48,074 nt of DNA from JAQTNA01 sp043743785 (GTDB taxonomy: Bacteria > Pseudomonadota > Gammaproteobacteria > Burkholderiales > Rhodocyclaceae). Positions within the stretch are counted from its first letter, which is position 1, and the number at the start of each line of letters is the position of its first letter. This document shows, in pieces, positions 24,011 through 32,665 of the stretch. A program made the translations under genes and the position numbers. Location of the stretch: positions 1 through 48,074 of the forward strand of contig JAYTVW010000129.1 of assembly GCA_043743785.1 (NCBI GenBank), given 5' to 3'. The notes under the pieces are model-generated. The model ran no database searches. It worked only from the letters and a program-made list of their open reading frames with translations, and was not told where the DNA came from.

Positions 24011-24496
24011 ATGAAAGCCATCGCCCTTTTCAGTGTCCTGGCAGCGCTAGCCGGCACACCGCTGTCCGCCGTGGCTGCGCCCCTGGGCCAGAACGAACAA
24101 GCGATCCATGACGCGGCCCGCATGGGCACGCGCCAGGAGGTGGAAGCGCTCCTGCAAGCCACCCCCCAGGCTCGGGATGTGCGCACGGCCCTGGGCGCCA
24201 CGCCCCTGCATTACGCGGCCATGAACGAGGACAGTGGGCCGCTGCAGGCCCTGCTGGCTGCCGGTGCCAACGTGAATGCCCGGGACGGCGAGGGCCGCAC
24301 GCCCCTGCACATGGCGGCATTTGCTACCCGCACCCAGCATGGCAAGCTGCTCCTGGCCGCCGGTGCCGACCCAACCCTCAAGACCGACGCGGGCCGGGAC
24401 GTGTTGAGCATGGCGCGCAAGGTGCGCGCCGACGAACTGGCCGGAGAAATATCCTTGTGGATACTCAAGGGCTGCAAAGCGGGAACACCATGCTGA
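24011..24496 (+). CDS. Exported ankyrin-repeat protein
   Basis: A 161-residue protein with a signal peptide (MKAIALFSVLAALAGTPLSAVAA, cleavage near 23) and about three ankyrin repeats (EQAIHDAARMGTRQEVEALL; ATPLHYAAMN; GRTPLHMAAFATRTQHGKLL). Ankyrin repeats bind partner proteins; a periplasmic site of action is inferred from the leader. The gene overlaps the following DUF411 gene by seven bases, so the two are co-translated and probably work in the same compartment. The C-terminus ends KAGTPC. Confidence 0.8.
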   Translation: MKAIALFSVLAALAGTPLSAVAAPLGQNEQAIHDAARMGTRQEVEALLQATPQARDVRTALGATPLHYAAMNEDSGPLQALLAAGANVNARDGEGRTPLHMAAFATRTQHGKLLLAAGADPTLKTDAGRDVLSMARKVRADELAGEISLWILKGCKAGTPC

Positions 24497-24999
24497 AATT
24501 GCGCCTCGTGCTGTTGCTCCTTGCCGCCCTGCCCCTCTCCCAAACCCTGGCGGCAGACGTCCCCCTGCCACTGGTGGAAGTCTTCGCCCCCAGCCCTTGC
24601 CTGGCCTGCATCGACTGGGCAGAGCATCTGCGCCAGGCCGGCTTCGAGGTACGCATGGTGGAAACCCTGAGTGCCAGCATGCCCAAGCTGAAACGCTGGC
24701 TGAATGTACCCTCCGGACTGGAGTCGGTGCATACGGCCAAGGTGGCCGGCTATTTCATCGAGGGCCACGTGCCGGCAGAGGACATCATGCTCTTGCTGAA
24801 GGAAAATCCCCTGGCCCGGGGCCTGGCGGTGCCAGGCCTGCCCCGGGGAGCGCCGGGACGGGAAGTCTCCAACCCGATCTGCGAAACCGCCTGCACCATC
24901 CTGGACAACGGCAGTCAGGAAAAGGAAATCCGCCGGGAAGCCTACAACACCCTGCTGGTGGGTCCGGACGGCAAAACCAGCGTCTTCGCGCGGCACTGA
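24490..24999 (+). CDS. DUF411-family periplasmic protein
   Basis: A 169-residue secreted protein with signal peptide (MLKLRLVLLLLAALPLSQTLA). It shows the DUF411 layout: an N-terminal Cys pair CLACIDWAEHLRQAGF, then the family core VAGYFIEGHVPAEDI and GLAVPGLPRGAPG. DUF411 proteins are linked to copper handling in several proteobacteria. One typical residue is missing: the usual SCHTA motif reads SVHTA, losing a probable metal-binding cysteine, and a second pair (CETAC) occurs further on. The start overlaps the ankyrin gene. Metal specificity is uncertain. Confidence 0.82.
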   Translation: MLKLRLVLLLLAALPLSQTLAADVPLPLVEVFAPSPCLACIDWAEHLRQAGFEVRMVETLSASMPKLKRWLNVPSGLESVHTAKVAGYFIEGHVPAEDIMLLLKENPLARGLAVPGLPRGAPGREVSNPICETACTILDNGSQEKEIRREAYNTLLVGPDGKTSVFARH

Positions 25000-25007
25000 C
25001 GCACCTT

Positions 25008-25205
25008 TCACCCCAGTGCCTTGCCCACCACCTCGAACACATCCGAGGACAGCCCTTGGTGGGCGCGGATGGATTCCAGGGCGGCACGGGCGTGAACTTG
25101 GTGAGCCGGATCGAACTTCTTCCAGCGATCGAAACAGCGGGCCAGGCGTAGAGCAACCAGCACGACAGGCGCATTCCTATTGGGCTTCAGTCGGTAGTTC
25201 CGCAT
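25008..25205 (-). pseudogene. pepN: 3' remnant of aminopeptidase N (pepN)
   Basis: The last 50 or so residues read LARCFDRWKKFDPAHQ, then ARAALESIRAHQGLSSDV and FEVVGKAL, matching the extreme C-terminus of proteobacterial aminopeptidase N, a protein of roughly 880 residues. The family's NPQVAxRL stretch is shifted out of frame near the 5' end of the remnant, and nothing before it resembles PepN. The gene was cut off, leaving only its tail. It marks the left edge of a scrambled segment that also holds transposase and intron remains. Confidence 0.75.
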
Positions 25206-25467
25206 CTAGCCCGGCAAGTCGCTTGTTAAGAGCCGGCAGAAAGCGCTGTACTACGTCTGCCCGACTCACCTGTTCCACCAGTCGCTCTTCTCCCTTTATC
25301 CGACTTGGTTGCTCATGCAGGATCTCCCGCCATAAAGCTTGGGTGCAGGCCGTATCCCATCCTCGCAACTTAGATATTTGTCATTGAAATCGAGTGGTTT
25401 CCCATGGGCCACGATCGCATGGCATAATGCGCATTCAACTCTTTGATATATATAGGCTATTCCATGA
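25206..25467. other. Decayed stretch without a recognisable gene
   Basis: A minus-strand frame of 63 codons (25177-25368) exists, but it resembles nothing I know, lacks a ribosome site and overlaps the pepN remnant. Base composition drops towards AT from about 25430 (ATATATATAGG), unlike the surrounding genes, which suggests imported sequence. Confidence 0.4.
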
Positions 25468-25614
25468 CGGCCAAAATATTCAAAAATTCTAATATTGCTG
25501 CGTAACATCCTGAACTCACGTGAGTTTCTCAACGAATCCAAACTGGAACCCCAGTTTTTAACCCGCGACCGCCTGCTGCCCCTCACTACGCGCCGGTGCG
25601 TGCCAGAAACCTGA
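25468..25614 (+). pseudogene. N-terminal remnant of an IS4-like transposase
   Basis: An open frame of 48 codons without start codon reads, in pieces, LLRNILNSREFLNESKLEPQ and FLTRDRLLPLTT, the pattern of the N-terminal region of IS4-family transposases (…sk..p..FxRxRkLP…). The similarity stops abruptly after LTT, and the frame ends soon after. No catalytic DDE part is left. I matched the pattern from memory, so the family call is moderate. Confidence 0.45.
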
Positions 25615-25751
25615 ACAACCCAGATCCTCATCAATGACATCGACTTCTTCCCAGCCCAACGCGTGGGCACGGTCCACCTATCTATACTGCCGGCACTGGC
25701 TTTCCGGGGCCGGAGCGATGGGACGTAGGCGGCAAAGCGGTATCAAGCTGG

Positions 25752-25832
25752 GAGCCGGATGGTGTAAGGCTCCAAGTCCGGTTCTGCGAGGGCGGCGGAA
25801 CGTACCGGGTAACCGGGACTCCCGCCGCTACT
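25752..25832 (+). mobile_element. 3' end of a group II intron (domains V and VI)
   Basis: GAGCCGGATG, a short loop and AAGTCCGGTTC (25752-25784) form a domain-V-like hairpin with the AGC triad at its base. It is followed by a domain-VI-like hairpin (25792-25828): GCGGCGG pairs with CCGCCGC, enclosing CCGG-GTAA-CCGG, and then CTAC, a common intron end. No intron-encoded reverse transcriptase precedes it, so only the 3' tail of the intron survives. The upper part of domain V is imperfectly paired, consistent with decay. Confidence 0.6.
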
Positions 25833-25910
25833 CTCCCCCGAACCCATCAAGCCGTCCGCTGCGGGAAAGGGCTGCGGACTCAAGCAATCGGGCAGAGGTC
25901 CGGTCACGCC

Positions 25911-26438
25911 CTACTTGCTCTCCGTATGTTTCGCGCCGTGATGACCGCCGGCGATACGATCCATCAACGCGAACATCACGCCGGAGAACACCAGGGAGAG
26001 GTGGATGATCACCACCCACATCAACTCATGGTCGGTGGCCTGCTTGACGTTGATGAAATACTTCAGGAGTTCGATACCGGAGAGGGCGACGATGGAGCCG
26101 ATCAGCTTCAGTTTGAGGTCGGAGAAGCTCACATGCCCCATCCAGTCCGGCCTATCCTCATGGTCGCCGGTGTCTATCTTGGAGACGAAAGTCTCGTAGC
26201 CGGCGAAGATGATGATCAGCAGCAGGTTGGCGATGAAGACGATATCCACCAAGGACAGGATGGCGATCATGGCGTCGCCGCCGTTGCCCTCGAATACGAT
26301 GGGCACGCTGGCCGCGAAGGCTTTGATGAACTTCACCAGCAGCAGGCCGATGGCCGCCACCAATCCCAGGTAGAACGGTGCCAGCAGCCAGCGGCTGTTG
26401 AAAATAAGCACTTCAAGTCCGTGTTCGATGCGTTTCAT
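25911..26438 (-). CDS. YqhA/UPF0114 family inner-membrane protein
   Basis: A 175-residue protein with about four membrane helices, starting MKRIEHGLEVLIFNSRWLLA, and with LVDIVFIANLLLIIIFAGYE, then GHVSFSDLKLKLIGSIVALS: features of the UPF0114 (YqhA) family. Function is not established. The start is preceded on the minus strand by GAAAGAAAATCC, a weak ribosome site. The 3' end abuts the intron remnant. Confidence 0.88.
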   Translation of the reverse strand: MKRIEHGLEVLIFNSRWLLAPFYLGLVAAIGLLLVKFIKAFAASVPIVFEGNGGDAMIAILSLVDIVFIANLLLIIIFAGYETFVSKIDTGDHEDRPDWMGHVSFSDLKLKLIGSIVALSGIELLKYFINVKQATDHELMWVVIIHLSLVFSGVMFALMDRIAGGHHGAKHTESK

Positions 26439-26974
26439 GGATTTTCTTTCAGGTGGATGAGCGCTTGCTTCAAGGCGCAGCCGGGGCGCGTGACCACATG
26501 CTTGCGCAGTCCCTCGGTCAGACTACAGTCCTGGGCAGGATCTGCTGGTTCATGGCATTTCTGTGTCGCTTGGGGAGAAGACGGCCCTATTATTGACATG
26601 AGAAATACTCGAAGTAAACAGACAATAGTTTGCTATATATTCGGAAAAACCGATCAATTGAGTGATTATTCTCAAGCGAAGCCATGTTTACTCCCTTACT
26701 CAGTGTGGCCTGCTGGGGGAAACCGGCCCGGGGTCACACCGTCTGCCTCCATGGACGGCGTCCTGCTCATCCGGGACATCCTGGAACGTGAGGAAATGGA
26801 ACGCTGCTACCGAGCCTGGGTCGGGATACTCACACAGCTCGGGCTTCAGCCCGACAAAATGCCTGCTTCTCGGGTTGAAACACGAGCGGATGTCCCGATA
26901 TACCGGTCTTCGCGCCCCGGTGCTTCCAGCGGTTTTTCCGCCATAATTCGGCCTTCACTCTGCGGACACACAGC
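26439..26974. other. Gene-poor stretch
   Basis: No convincing gene was found in these 536 bases. A plus-strand frame around 26751 encodes MDGVLLIRDILEREEMER, which looks protein-like for about 26 residues but lacks a ribosome site and continues into low-quality sequence. Bases 26590-26690 are AT-rich for this genome. A headless REP-like palindrome TCGGGCTTCAGCCCGA lies at 26839-26854, and a -10-like CATAAT at 26942 may serve the next gene. Confidence 0.5.
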
Positions 26975-27307
26975 ATGCCCATACTCGAAAGCCTTGGCAC
27001 CCTCCTCGTCCTGGCCGCGATCTGGTTCTGGTACGACACCATCAAGGCCCGGGACGCGGGAATCAATGCAGCGCGGCAGGCCTGCGCCGGCCATGGCGTA
27101 CAGCTCCTCGACGACACCGTGGTGCTGAAGAAGCTGCGCCCCGGCCGGGATGACGAAGGCCGGGTCTGCCTGGAACGGGTCTTCAGCTTTGAATACAGTG
27201 ACACCGGCGACAACCGTCGCCGTGGCAGTATCACCACCCTGGGCAGCGAAGTCACCGAGGTCTATACCGGGCCGACGCTCCTCAAGGACATCGTCGAAAT
27301 CCAGTAA
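26975..27307 (+). CDS. DUF3301-family small membrane-anchored protein
   Basis: A 110-residue protein: N-terminal helix (LESLGTLLVLAAIWFWYDTI) followed by the DUF3301 core RDAGINAARQACAGHGVQLL, then LERVFSFEYSDTGDNRRRG. The family is common in beta- and gammaproteobacteria and has no known function. It lies 35 bases upstream of ovoA in the same direction and may be co-transcribed. Confidence 0.82.
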   Translation: MPILESLGTLLVLAAIWFWYDTIKARDAGINAARQACAGHGVQLLDDTVVLKKLRPGRDDEGRVCLERVFSFEYSDTGDNRRRGSITTLGSEVTEVYTGPTLLKDIVEIQ

Positions 27308-27342
27308 CACGCCAACACCTCAGAACTCCCGGAGCACCCTGC

Positions 27343-29457
27343 ATGAACCCCACGCTGTTTCCCCGCACGCCCTTCCTGGCCGGCTCGAATCCGGACGCCA
27401 CACGGGAGGAAATCCGCCAGTATTTCCACGGCACCTTCGAGCGCTATGAGCAGCTTTTCGAAGTGCTGGCTTGCGACGAAGCCTGGTACAAGAAGCCCAT
27501 CAGCCTGCGCCATCCCTTGATCTTCTATTTCGGCCACACCGCCACTTTCTTCGCCAACAAGCTGCTGCTGGCCGGCCTGATCGAATCCCGTCTCAATCCC
27601 CGCTTCGAGGCCATGTTCGCCGTGGGTGTGGACGAAATGAGCTGGGACGACTTGAATGACGCCCATTACACCTGGCCCACGGTGGCCGAGGTGCGGGCCT
27701 ATCGCAGCCAGTTGCGGCAGACCGTGGATGACATCATCCGCCAGGCGCCCTTGAGTCTGCCCATCGGCTGGGACAACCCCTGGTGGACCATCCTCATGGG
27801 CATCGAGCATGAGCGCATCCACCTGGAAACCTCCTCCGTGCTCATGCGCCAGCACGACCTGAAATACGTCCGGTCCCACCCGGCCTTCCCGCCCTGCCCC
27901 AAGACCGCTGAGGCGCCGGCCAACAGCCTGGTGGAGGTGTCCGCAGGAGCCGTCCGCCTGGGCAAGGATTTCAGCGACGCCGTGTATGGCTGGGACAACG
28001 AATACGGCCGCCACGAGGCCGATGTTGCCGCCTTCCGCGCCAGCCGCTTCCTCGTCTCCAACCAGGAGTTCCTGGAATTCGTGGAGGCCGGCGGCTATCG
28101 GCAGGACAGCTTCTGGGACGAGGAAGGCCTGGGCTGGCGCCGCTATGCCGGCGCGGAACACCCGACTTTCTGGGTGCCCCGGGACAATCAGTGGTACTTG
28201 CGCCTCATGGCCGAGGAAATCACCATGCCCTGGGACTGGCCCGTGGAAACCAATTGCCATGAAGCAAGGGCCTTCTGCAACTGGAAGGCGGAAATCACCG
28301 GAGAGCCGCTACGCCTGCCCACGGAAGACGAATGGCAGCGCCTGGCCCAGGTGGCCGGTGTGGCGGAAGTACCGACCGATAGCCGCGCTCCGGCCAACCT
28401 GCACCTGGACCACTGGGCCTCTTCCTGCCCGGTGAATACCTTTGCCCAAGGCGATTTTTACGACGTGGTGGGCAATGTCTGGCAATGGACCCAAACTCCC
28501 ATCTATGGCTTCGAGGGTTTTAGCGTCCATCCTTTCTACGACGACTTCTCCACCCCCACTTTCGACGAGCGCCACAACCTCATCAAGGGCGGCTCCTGGA
28601 TTTCCTGCGGCAACGAGAGCCGTTTGGCGGCCCGCTATGCCTTCCGTCGGCACTTCTTCCAGCACGCCGGTTTCCGCTACGTGGCAGGCGAGCCGCCCGT
28701 CGCCATTCCCGAATCCCGCTACGAGGCGGATGCCCTCATCTCCCAGTACGCGGAATTCCACTACGGCGCCGAATACTTCGGCGTGCCCAATTTCCCCGCC
28801 GCCCTGGCCCACATCGCCATCAACGCCATGGGGGACAAGCCGGCCCGCAAGGCCCTGGACCTGGGCTGTGCCGCCGGACGCACCACCTTCGAGCTGGCGC
28901 GTCATTTCGACGAGGCCATCGGCATCGATTTCTCGGCCCGCCTCATCGCCTCCGGCGTGCACATGGCCGCCCAGGGCAGCCTGCGCTACACCCTGCCGGA
29001 GGAAGGGGAGCTGGTTTCCTGGCACGAACGCAGCCTGGCGGAACTGGGCCTGGCGGGTGTACGGGGCAAGGTGGACTTCTTCCAGGGCGACGCCTGCAAC
29101 CTCAAGGACATCTTCGGTGGCTTTGATCTCATCGTCGCCGCCAACCTCATCGACCGCCTCTACGCCCCGGCCCGTTTCCTGTCTGCGGTGCATGAACGCC
29201 TTAATCCTGGCGGCATCCTGCTCATCGCCTCGCCCTATACCTGGCTGGAGGAACACACCAAGCGGGAGGAATGGCTGGGTGGCTACAAGGAAGCCGGCGA
29301 AAACCGCACGACGCTCGCCGGACTCAAGGAACTTCTGGCGCCCCATTTCCGCCTGATGTGCCCCCCGCAAGATGTGCCCTTCGTCATCCGCGAAACCAAG
29401 CGTAAATTCCAGCACACCCTGTCGGAAGTGACGCTCTGGGAACGTAAGGCGGATTGA
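27343..29457 (+). CDS. ovoA: OvoA, 5-histidylcysteine sulfoxide synthase with methyltransferase domain
   Basis: A 704-residue enzyme of ovothiol biosynthesis. The N-terminal DinB-like part carries iron ligands His65 (FGHTATF) and His156/His160 in EHERIHLE; a sulfatase-modifying-factor fold follows (about 185-450: LPTEDEWQRLA, GNVWQWTQTP, GGSWISCGNESRLAARYAF); the C-terminal third is a SAM methyltransferase (LDLGCAAGRTTFELA). OvoA uses oxygen to join cysteine to histidine at C5, and the methyltransferase finishes 5-thiohistidine methylation. Ovothiol is a low-potential thiol antioxidant. The start has GGAG upstream. The PLP lyase OvoB is not in this window. Confidence 0.95.
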   Translation: MNPTLFPRTPFLAGSNPDATREEIRQYFHGTFERYEQLFEVLACDEAWYKKPISLRHPLIFYFGHTATFFANKLLLAGLIESRLNPRFEAMFAVGVDEMSWDDLNDAHYTWPTVAEVRAYRSQLRQTVDDIIRQAPLSLPIGWDNPWWTILMGIEHERIHLETSSVLMRQHDLKYVRSHPAFPPCPKTAEAPANSLVEVSAGAVRLGKDFSDAVYGWDNEYGRHEADVAAFRASRFLVSNQEFLEFVEAGGYRQDSFWDEEGLGWRRYAGAEHPTFWVPRDNQWYLRLMAEEITMPWDWPVETNCHEARAFCNWKAEITGEPLRLPTEDEWQRLAQVAGVAEVPTDSRAPANLHLDHWASSCPVNTFAQGDFYDVVGNVWQWTQTPIYGFEGFSVHPFYDDFSTPTFDERHNLIKGGSWISCGNESRLAARYAFRRHFFQHAGFRYVAGEPPVAIPESRYEADALISQYAEFHYGAEYFGVPNFPAALAHIAINAMGDKPARKALDLGCAAGRTTFELARHFDEAIGIDFSARLIASGVHMAAQGSLRYTLPEEGELVSWHERSLAELGLAGVRGKVDFFQGDACNLKDIFGGFDLIVAANLIDRLYAPARFLSAVHERLNPGGILLIASPYTWLEEHTKREEWLGGYKEAGENRTTLAGLKELLAPHFRLMCPPQDVPFVIRETKRKFQHTLSEVTLWERKAD

Positions 29458-29485
29458 GTTTAGAAAAGTTTATTGTGCAGTACTC

Positions 29486-29532
29486 GTGGGGCCGGATTTA
29501 TCCGGCCATGGCGGGCTGAAGCCCGCCCTAGC
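29486..29532. repeat. REP pair after ovoA
   Basis: A plus unit (29486-29507, GTGGGGCCGG head with a TTTA loop) and a minus unit (29511-29532, GCGGGCTGAAGCCCGC) face each other with heads outward. The rest of the 139-base gap shows only the weak start region of the peroxidase gene. Confidence 0.75.
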
Positions 29533-29596
29533 ACGGGGCTGCCCCTTGATTAGCGGCAATTTTGGCACTCTCATCTTCATTAGCCCTGCCCCCATC

Positions 29597-30496
29597 ATGA
29601 CCACCCACCAGCCCGGCATCCTTGCCCCCGTGCCTGCCCAGGCGCGCTATCTGACATTCAGCCTCGCCACGCCCGACGCCGATCCCCGGCCGGCCCTGGC
29701 GGCCCTCTGCAGCCTGGTGGATGGCGAAACCACCGTGGCGGGCCTGGGGGCTTCCCTTCTGGGCGCCCTCGGCCGCGAGCTTCCCGGCCTGGTGGCCTTC
29801 CCCGTCGTCAGCGGTGCCGGCATCGACATTCCGTCCACCCCTGCCGCCCTGTGGCTATGGCTGCGGGGCGCGGACCGGGGCGAACTGCTGCACCGCGCCC
29901 GGACGCTGGAAGCCGCCCTGGCTCCCGCCTTTCAATTGAGCGACTGCGTGGACGCCTTCCGTCACGGCTCGGGCCGGGATATCACCGGCTATGAAGACGG
30001 CACCGAAAACCCGGAAGGGGAGGATGCCCTCAACGCCGCCTTCACGCCGGAAGGTGGCAGCTTCGTGGCGGTGCAGCGCTGGCAGCACGACCTGCCGGCC
30101 TTCGACGCCATGGCCCCGGCAGTCCGGGACAAGGCCATCGGCCGCCGCCGGGAAGACAATGAGGAACTGGCGGATGCACCGGCCTGCGCCCACGTCAAGC
30201 GCACTGCCCAGGAAAGCTTCAGCCCGGAAGCCTTCGTCCTGCGCCGCTCCATGCCCTGGCTGGATGGCGCTAACACCGGCCTCTATTTCGCCGCTTTCGG
30301 CCACAGCCTGGACGCTTTCACTGCCCAGTTGCGCCGCATGGCCGGACTTGACGACGGCATCATCGACGCCCTCTTCCGCTTCACCCGCCCCCTCACCGGC
30401 GCTTTCTTCTGGTGCCCGCCCGTCAAGAACGGCCGGCTGGACCTAACGGGTATGAATATTGAGGACGGCCCTGGTGATGAAAGTCGTGCCCGTTAG
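29597..30496 (+). CDS. Dye-decolourising (DyP-type) heme peroxidase
   Basis: A 299-residue DyP peroxidase, in the size range of the bacterial YfeX-like class. The family GxxDG motif is GYEDG with Asp134; the proximal heme His is most likely His199 (CAHVKR), followed by Arg216/Arg217 (FVLRRSMPW), and the C-terminus has the usual TGAFFWCPP. DyP enzymes reduce peroxide and oxidise dyes or porphyrins; no signal peptide or encapsulin-targeting tail is seen, so it is probably cytoplasmic. It follows ovoA and may share an oxidative-stress context. It is convergent with moaE and overlaps it by four bases. Confidence 0.92.
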   Translation: MTTHQPGILAPVPAQARYLTFSLATPDADPRPALAALCSLVDGETTVAGLGASLLGALGRELPGLVAFPVVSGAGIDIPSTPAALWLWLRGADRGELLHRARTLEAALAPAFQLSDCVDAFRHGSGRDITGYEDGTENPEGEDALNAAFTPEGGSFVAVQRWQHDLPAFDAMAPAVRDKAIGRRREDNEELADAPACAHVKRTAQESFSPEAFVLRRSMPWLDGANTGLYFAAFGHSLDAFTAQLRRMAGLDDGIIDALFRFTRPLTGAFFWCPPVKNGRLDLTGMNIEDGPGDESRAR

Positions 30497-30954
30497 GTCG
30501 GTGAGTTACCCCAGCGGGCGGCGGCGGCATCGTCGCTGTCCCGGGCATCCACCCAGCGGCTGCCTTCCGGCGTGGTTTCCTTCTTCCAGAAGGGAGCGCG
30601 GGTCTTGAGAAAATCCATGATGAATTCGCAGGCCTGGAAGGCTTCGCCCCGGTGGGCGCCGGCCACCGCCACCAGCACGATGCGCTCGCCGGGCAGGAGC
30701 CGGCCAAAGCGGTGGATGACCAGGGCGTCCAGGATGTTCCAGCGGGTGCTGGCCTCGGCGACGATTTCCGCCAGGGCCTTCTCGGTCATGCCCGGGTAGT
30801 GCTCCAGGCTCATGTCGGCCACGTCCAGACCGGCGTGCTGGTCCCGCACCAGGCCGACGAAGCTGGCGACGGCGCCAACCCCCGTGCGGCCCCGGCTCAG
30901 GGCTTCGATTTCGTGGCCCACGTCGAAGTCGGCTTCCTGCACGCGCACGCTCAT
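30493..30954 (-). CDS. moaE: MoaE, molybdopterin synthase catalytic subunit
   Basis: A 153-residue large subunit of molybdopterin synthase. Family blocks present: GAVASFVGLVRD, LEHYPGMTEKAL, IHRFGRLLPGE, the catalytic-lysine region EFIMDFLKTRAPFWKKE. MoaE with MoaD turns cyclic pyranopterin into molybdopterin by adding two sulfurs. The ATG was chosen over a longer upstream frame that runs into a REP. Nitrate- and chlorate-type reductases and other molybdoenzymes need this cofactor; nitrogenase uses a different one. Confidence 0.94.
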   Translation of the reverse strand: MSVRVQEADFDVGHEIEALSRGRTGVGAVASFVGLVRDQHAGLDVADMSLEHYPGMTEKALAEIVAEASTRWNILDALVIHRFGRLLPGERIVLVAVAGAHRGEAFQACEFIMDFLKTRAPFWKKETTPEGSRWVDARDSDDAAAARWGNSPT

Positions 30955-30986
30955 GTCAGTTCCCCGTAAAGCGCGAGCCTGCCATG

Positions 30987-31017
30987 GTGGATGCGCCTGC
31001 GGCTTATCCACCCTACG
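30987..31017 (-). repeat. REP-like palindrome with GTAGGGTGGAT head
   Basis: On the minus strand GTAGGGTGGATAAGCC and GCATCCACC flank a short loop. It lies between moaD and moaE, so the two coding sequences are split by a repeat inside the likely operon. Confidence 0.65.
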
Positions 31018-31039
31018 ATCCGAGGTCTCATTTCCATGC

Positions 31040-31294
31040 TCAGCCTCCCGTCACCGGCGGGAAGAAGGCGATTTCGTCGCCGTCCTTGACCGGCGCAGCA
31101 GGGCCGGCCATGGTCTGGTTCACCGCCGCCCGCAGATTTTTGGTGGTGCTGAGGGCGAGCCACTGTTCGCCCCGACCGGCGAGATGGCAGCGCAATGCTT
31201 CCAGGGTGGCGACGTCGGCCGGCAGCTCCAGTTCTTCACCGCCCTGCCCCAGGCTTTCCCGCAGGCTGGCGAAATAGACGACTTTGATGCTCAT
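31040..31294 (-). CDS. moaD: MoaD, molybdopterin synthase sulfur carrier
   Basis: An 84-residue ubiquitin-like sulfur carrier starting MSIKVVYFASLRESLG and ending in Gly-Gly (FFPPVTGG), the C-terminal diglycine that is adenylated and thiocarboxylated. It lies upstream of moaE on the same strand and pairs with it in molybdopterin synthase. Confidence 0.94.
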   Translation of the reverse strand: MSIKVVYFASLRESLGQGGEELELPADVATLEALRCHLAGRGEQWLALSTTKNLRAAVNQTMAGPAAPVKDGDEIAFFPPVTGG

Positions 31295-31342
31295 GGTTTT
31301 ACCTCGGTCTGGTCGGTGTCAAATCCGGCCTGGTGATTCATT

Positions 31343-31446
31343 GTCGGGTTAAAACCCGACCTACAGGCCCATGGTTTTGCCGTTTGTAGGTCGGGTTTTA
31401 AACCGACAGGGCGCCACCGGGTAAGTCGGGTGCTTACCCGACCTAC
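31343..31446. repeat. Cluster of three REP units between moeA and moaD
   Basis: Units at 31343-31364 (minus), 31386-31407 (plus) and 31425-31446 (minus) share a GTAGGTCGGGT head and stem but have different loops (TTTAA, TTTTA, AAGCA). Adjacent opposite units could fold into larger hairpins within the moeA-moaD gap, perhaps lowering readthrough to moaDE. Confidence 0.8.
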
Positions 31447-31453
31447 AAGCCTC

Positions 31454-32665
31454 TCAGTTCAACAGTTCGGCATACGGCAGGAAGCGCACGGTGTCGCCAC
31501 GGCGGATAGCGTTGCCGGGCGGATTATCCACCAGGCCATCGCCCCAGGTGGCGGAACTCAGCACACCGGAGCCTTGGTTGGCATAAAGCTCCGCAGCCCC
31601 CTCGGCATTGAGGCGCACACGCAGGAACTCCCGGCGGGCGTCAGCCCGGGGCCAATCAAAGTCGGCCCGCAGCGGAAATGTCTTTGGTGCCACATCCGTC
31701 ACGCCCTGGGTGCGCAGTACGAAGGGCCGCACCAGCAACAGGAAGGTGACGAAGGCGGCCACCGGGTTGCCCGGCAGGCCGATGACCGGCACGAGGCCCT
31801 CGCCCCGACCGATGTGCCCGAAGGCCAGGGGCTTGCCAGGCTTGATGGCGATGCGCCACAGGCCCAGTTCCCCTTCCGCCTCCACCGCCGGGCGGAAATG
31901 ATCTTCTTCCCCCACGGACATGCCGCCGGTGGACAGGATCAGGTCGTGGCCACTGGCGCCACGACGCAGGAAATCCCGGGTAGCGTCCAGGGTGTCCGGC
32001 ACGATGCCTAGTTCAGTAACGCTGCAGCCCAGGCCGGCCAGCAGGGCCGCCATCAGGTAACGATTGGAGTTGTAGAGCTTGCCCGGGGGCAAAGGCTGAC
32101 CTGGGCTGACCAGCTCGTCGCCGGTACACATCAGGGCCACCTTAACGCGCCGCCGCACGGGCAGGCGGGCCAGGCCGACGGAGGCCGCCAGGCCCACTTC
32201 CTGGGGCCGCAGACGGGTGCCGGCAGGGAGGATTTCCGCGCTCCGGCAGATGTCCTCGCCCCTGCGGCGCAGCCATTCGCCGGCCTTGGGTAGATGGTTG
32301 ATGAGGACGCGCTCGCCATCATGGGCGCACAGCTCCTGCATGACCACCGCGTCAGCCCCGGCGGGAACCGGCGCCCCGGTAAAAATACGCGCTGCACTGC
32401 CCGGCGCCAGGGACCAGCCAACAGAGCCGGCGGGTATGCGCTGGGAAATCGGCAAGGCGGTGCCGGGGGCCGGCACGTCGGATACCCGTACCGCATAGCC
32501 ATCCATGGCGGAATTATCGAAGCCCGGCACGTCGATGTTTGAGACCTGGCCCGTGGCGAGCACCCGGCCGGCGGCGGCCAGGGTATCCACACTTTCCGTC
32601 TCCGCCACCGCTTGGGCGGCGGCCAGCAGCTTGGCCAGGGCCTCGTCCAGAGACAACAGGCTCAT
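31454..32665 (-). CDS. moeA: MoeA, molybdopterin molybdenumtransferase
   Basis: A 403-residue MoeA (Glp). Family landmarks: DVPGFDNSAMDGYAV, RIFTGAPVPAGADAVVMQE, the MoaB-like domain with CTGDELV, and STGGMSVGEEDH; the last domain ends with KPGKPLAFG. MoeA inserts molybdate into adenylated molybdopterin. It is coupled to the upstream mobB by a four-base overlap. Confidence 0.95.
   Translation of the reverse strand: MSLLSLDEALAKLLAAAQAVAETESVDTLAAAGRVLATGQVSNIDVPGFDNSAMDGYAVRVSDVPAPGTALPISQRIPAGSVGWSLAPGSAARIFTGAPVPAGADAVVMQELCAHDGERVLINHLPKAGEWLRRRGEDICRSAEILPAGTRLRPQEVGLAASVGLARLPVRRRVKVALMCTGDELVSPGQPLPPGKLYNSNRYLMAALLAGLGCSVTELGIVPDTLDATRDFLRRGASGHDLILSTGGMSVGEEDHFRPAVEAEGELGLWRIAIKPGKPLAFGHIGRGEGLVPVIGLPGNPVAAFVTFLLLVRPFVLRTQGVTDVAPKTFPLRADFDWPRADARREFLRVRLNAEGAAELYANQGSGVLSSATWGDGLVDNPPGNAIRRGDTVRFLPYAELLN

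Noticed and set aside
25177..25368. 63-codon minus-strand frame in the scrapyard
   Set aside because: No similarity recognised, no ribosome site, overlaps the pepN remnant.
25926..27128. 400-codon plus-strand frame across the yqhA gene and the gap after it
   Set aside because: Its first part is antisense to yqhA and the rest has no recognisable protein signature; only a stretch of about 26 residues near 26751 looks protein-like.
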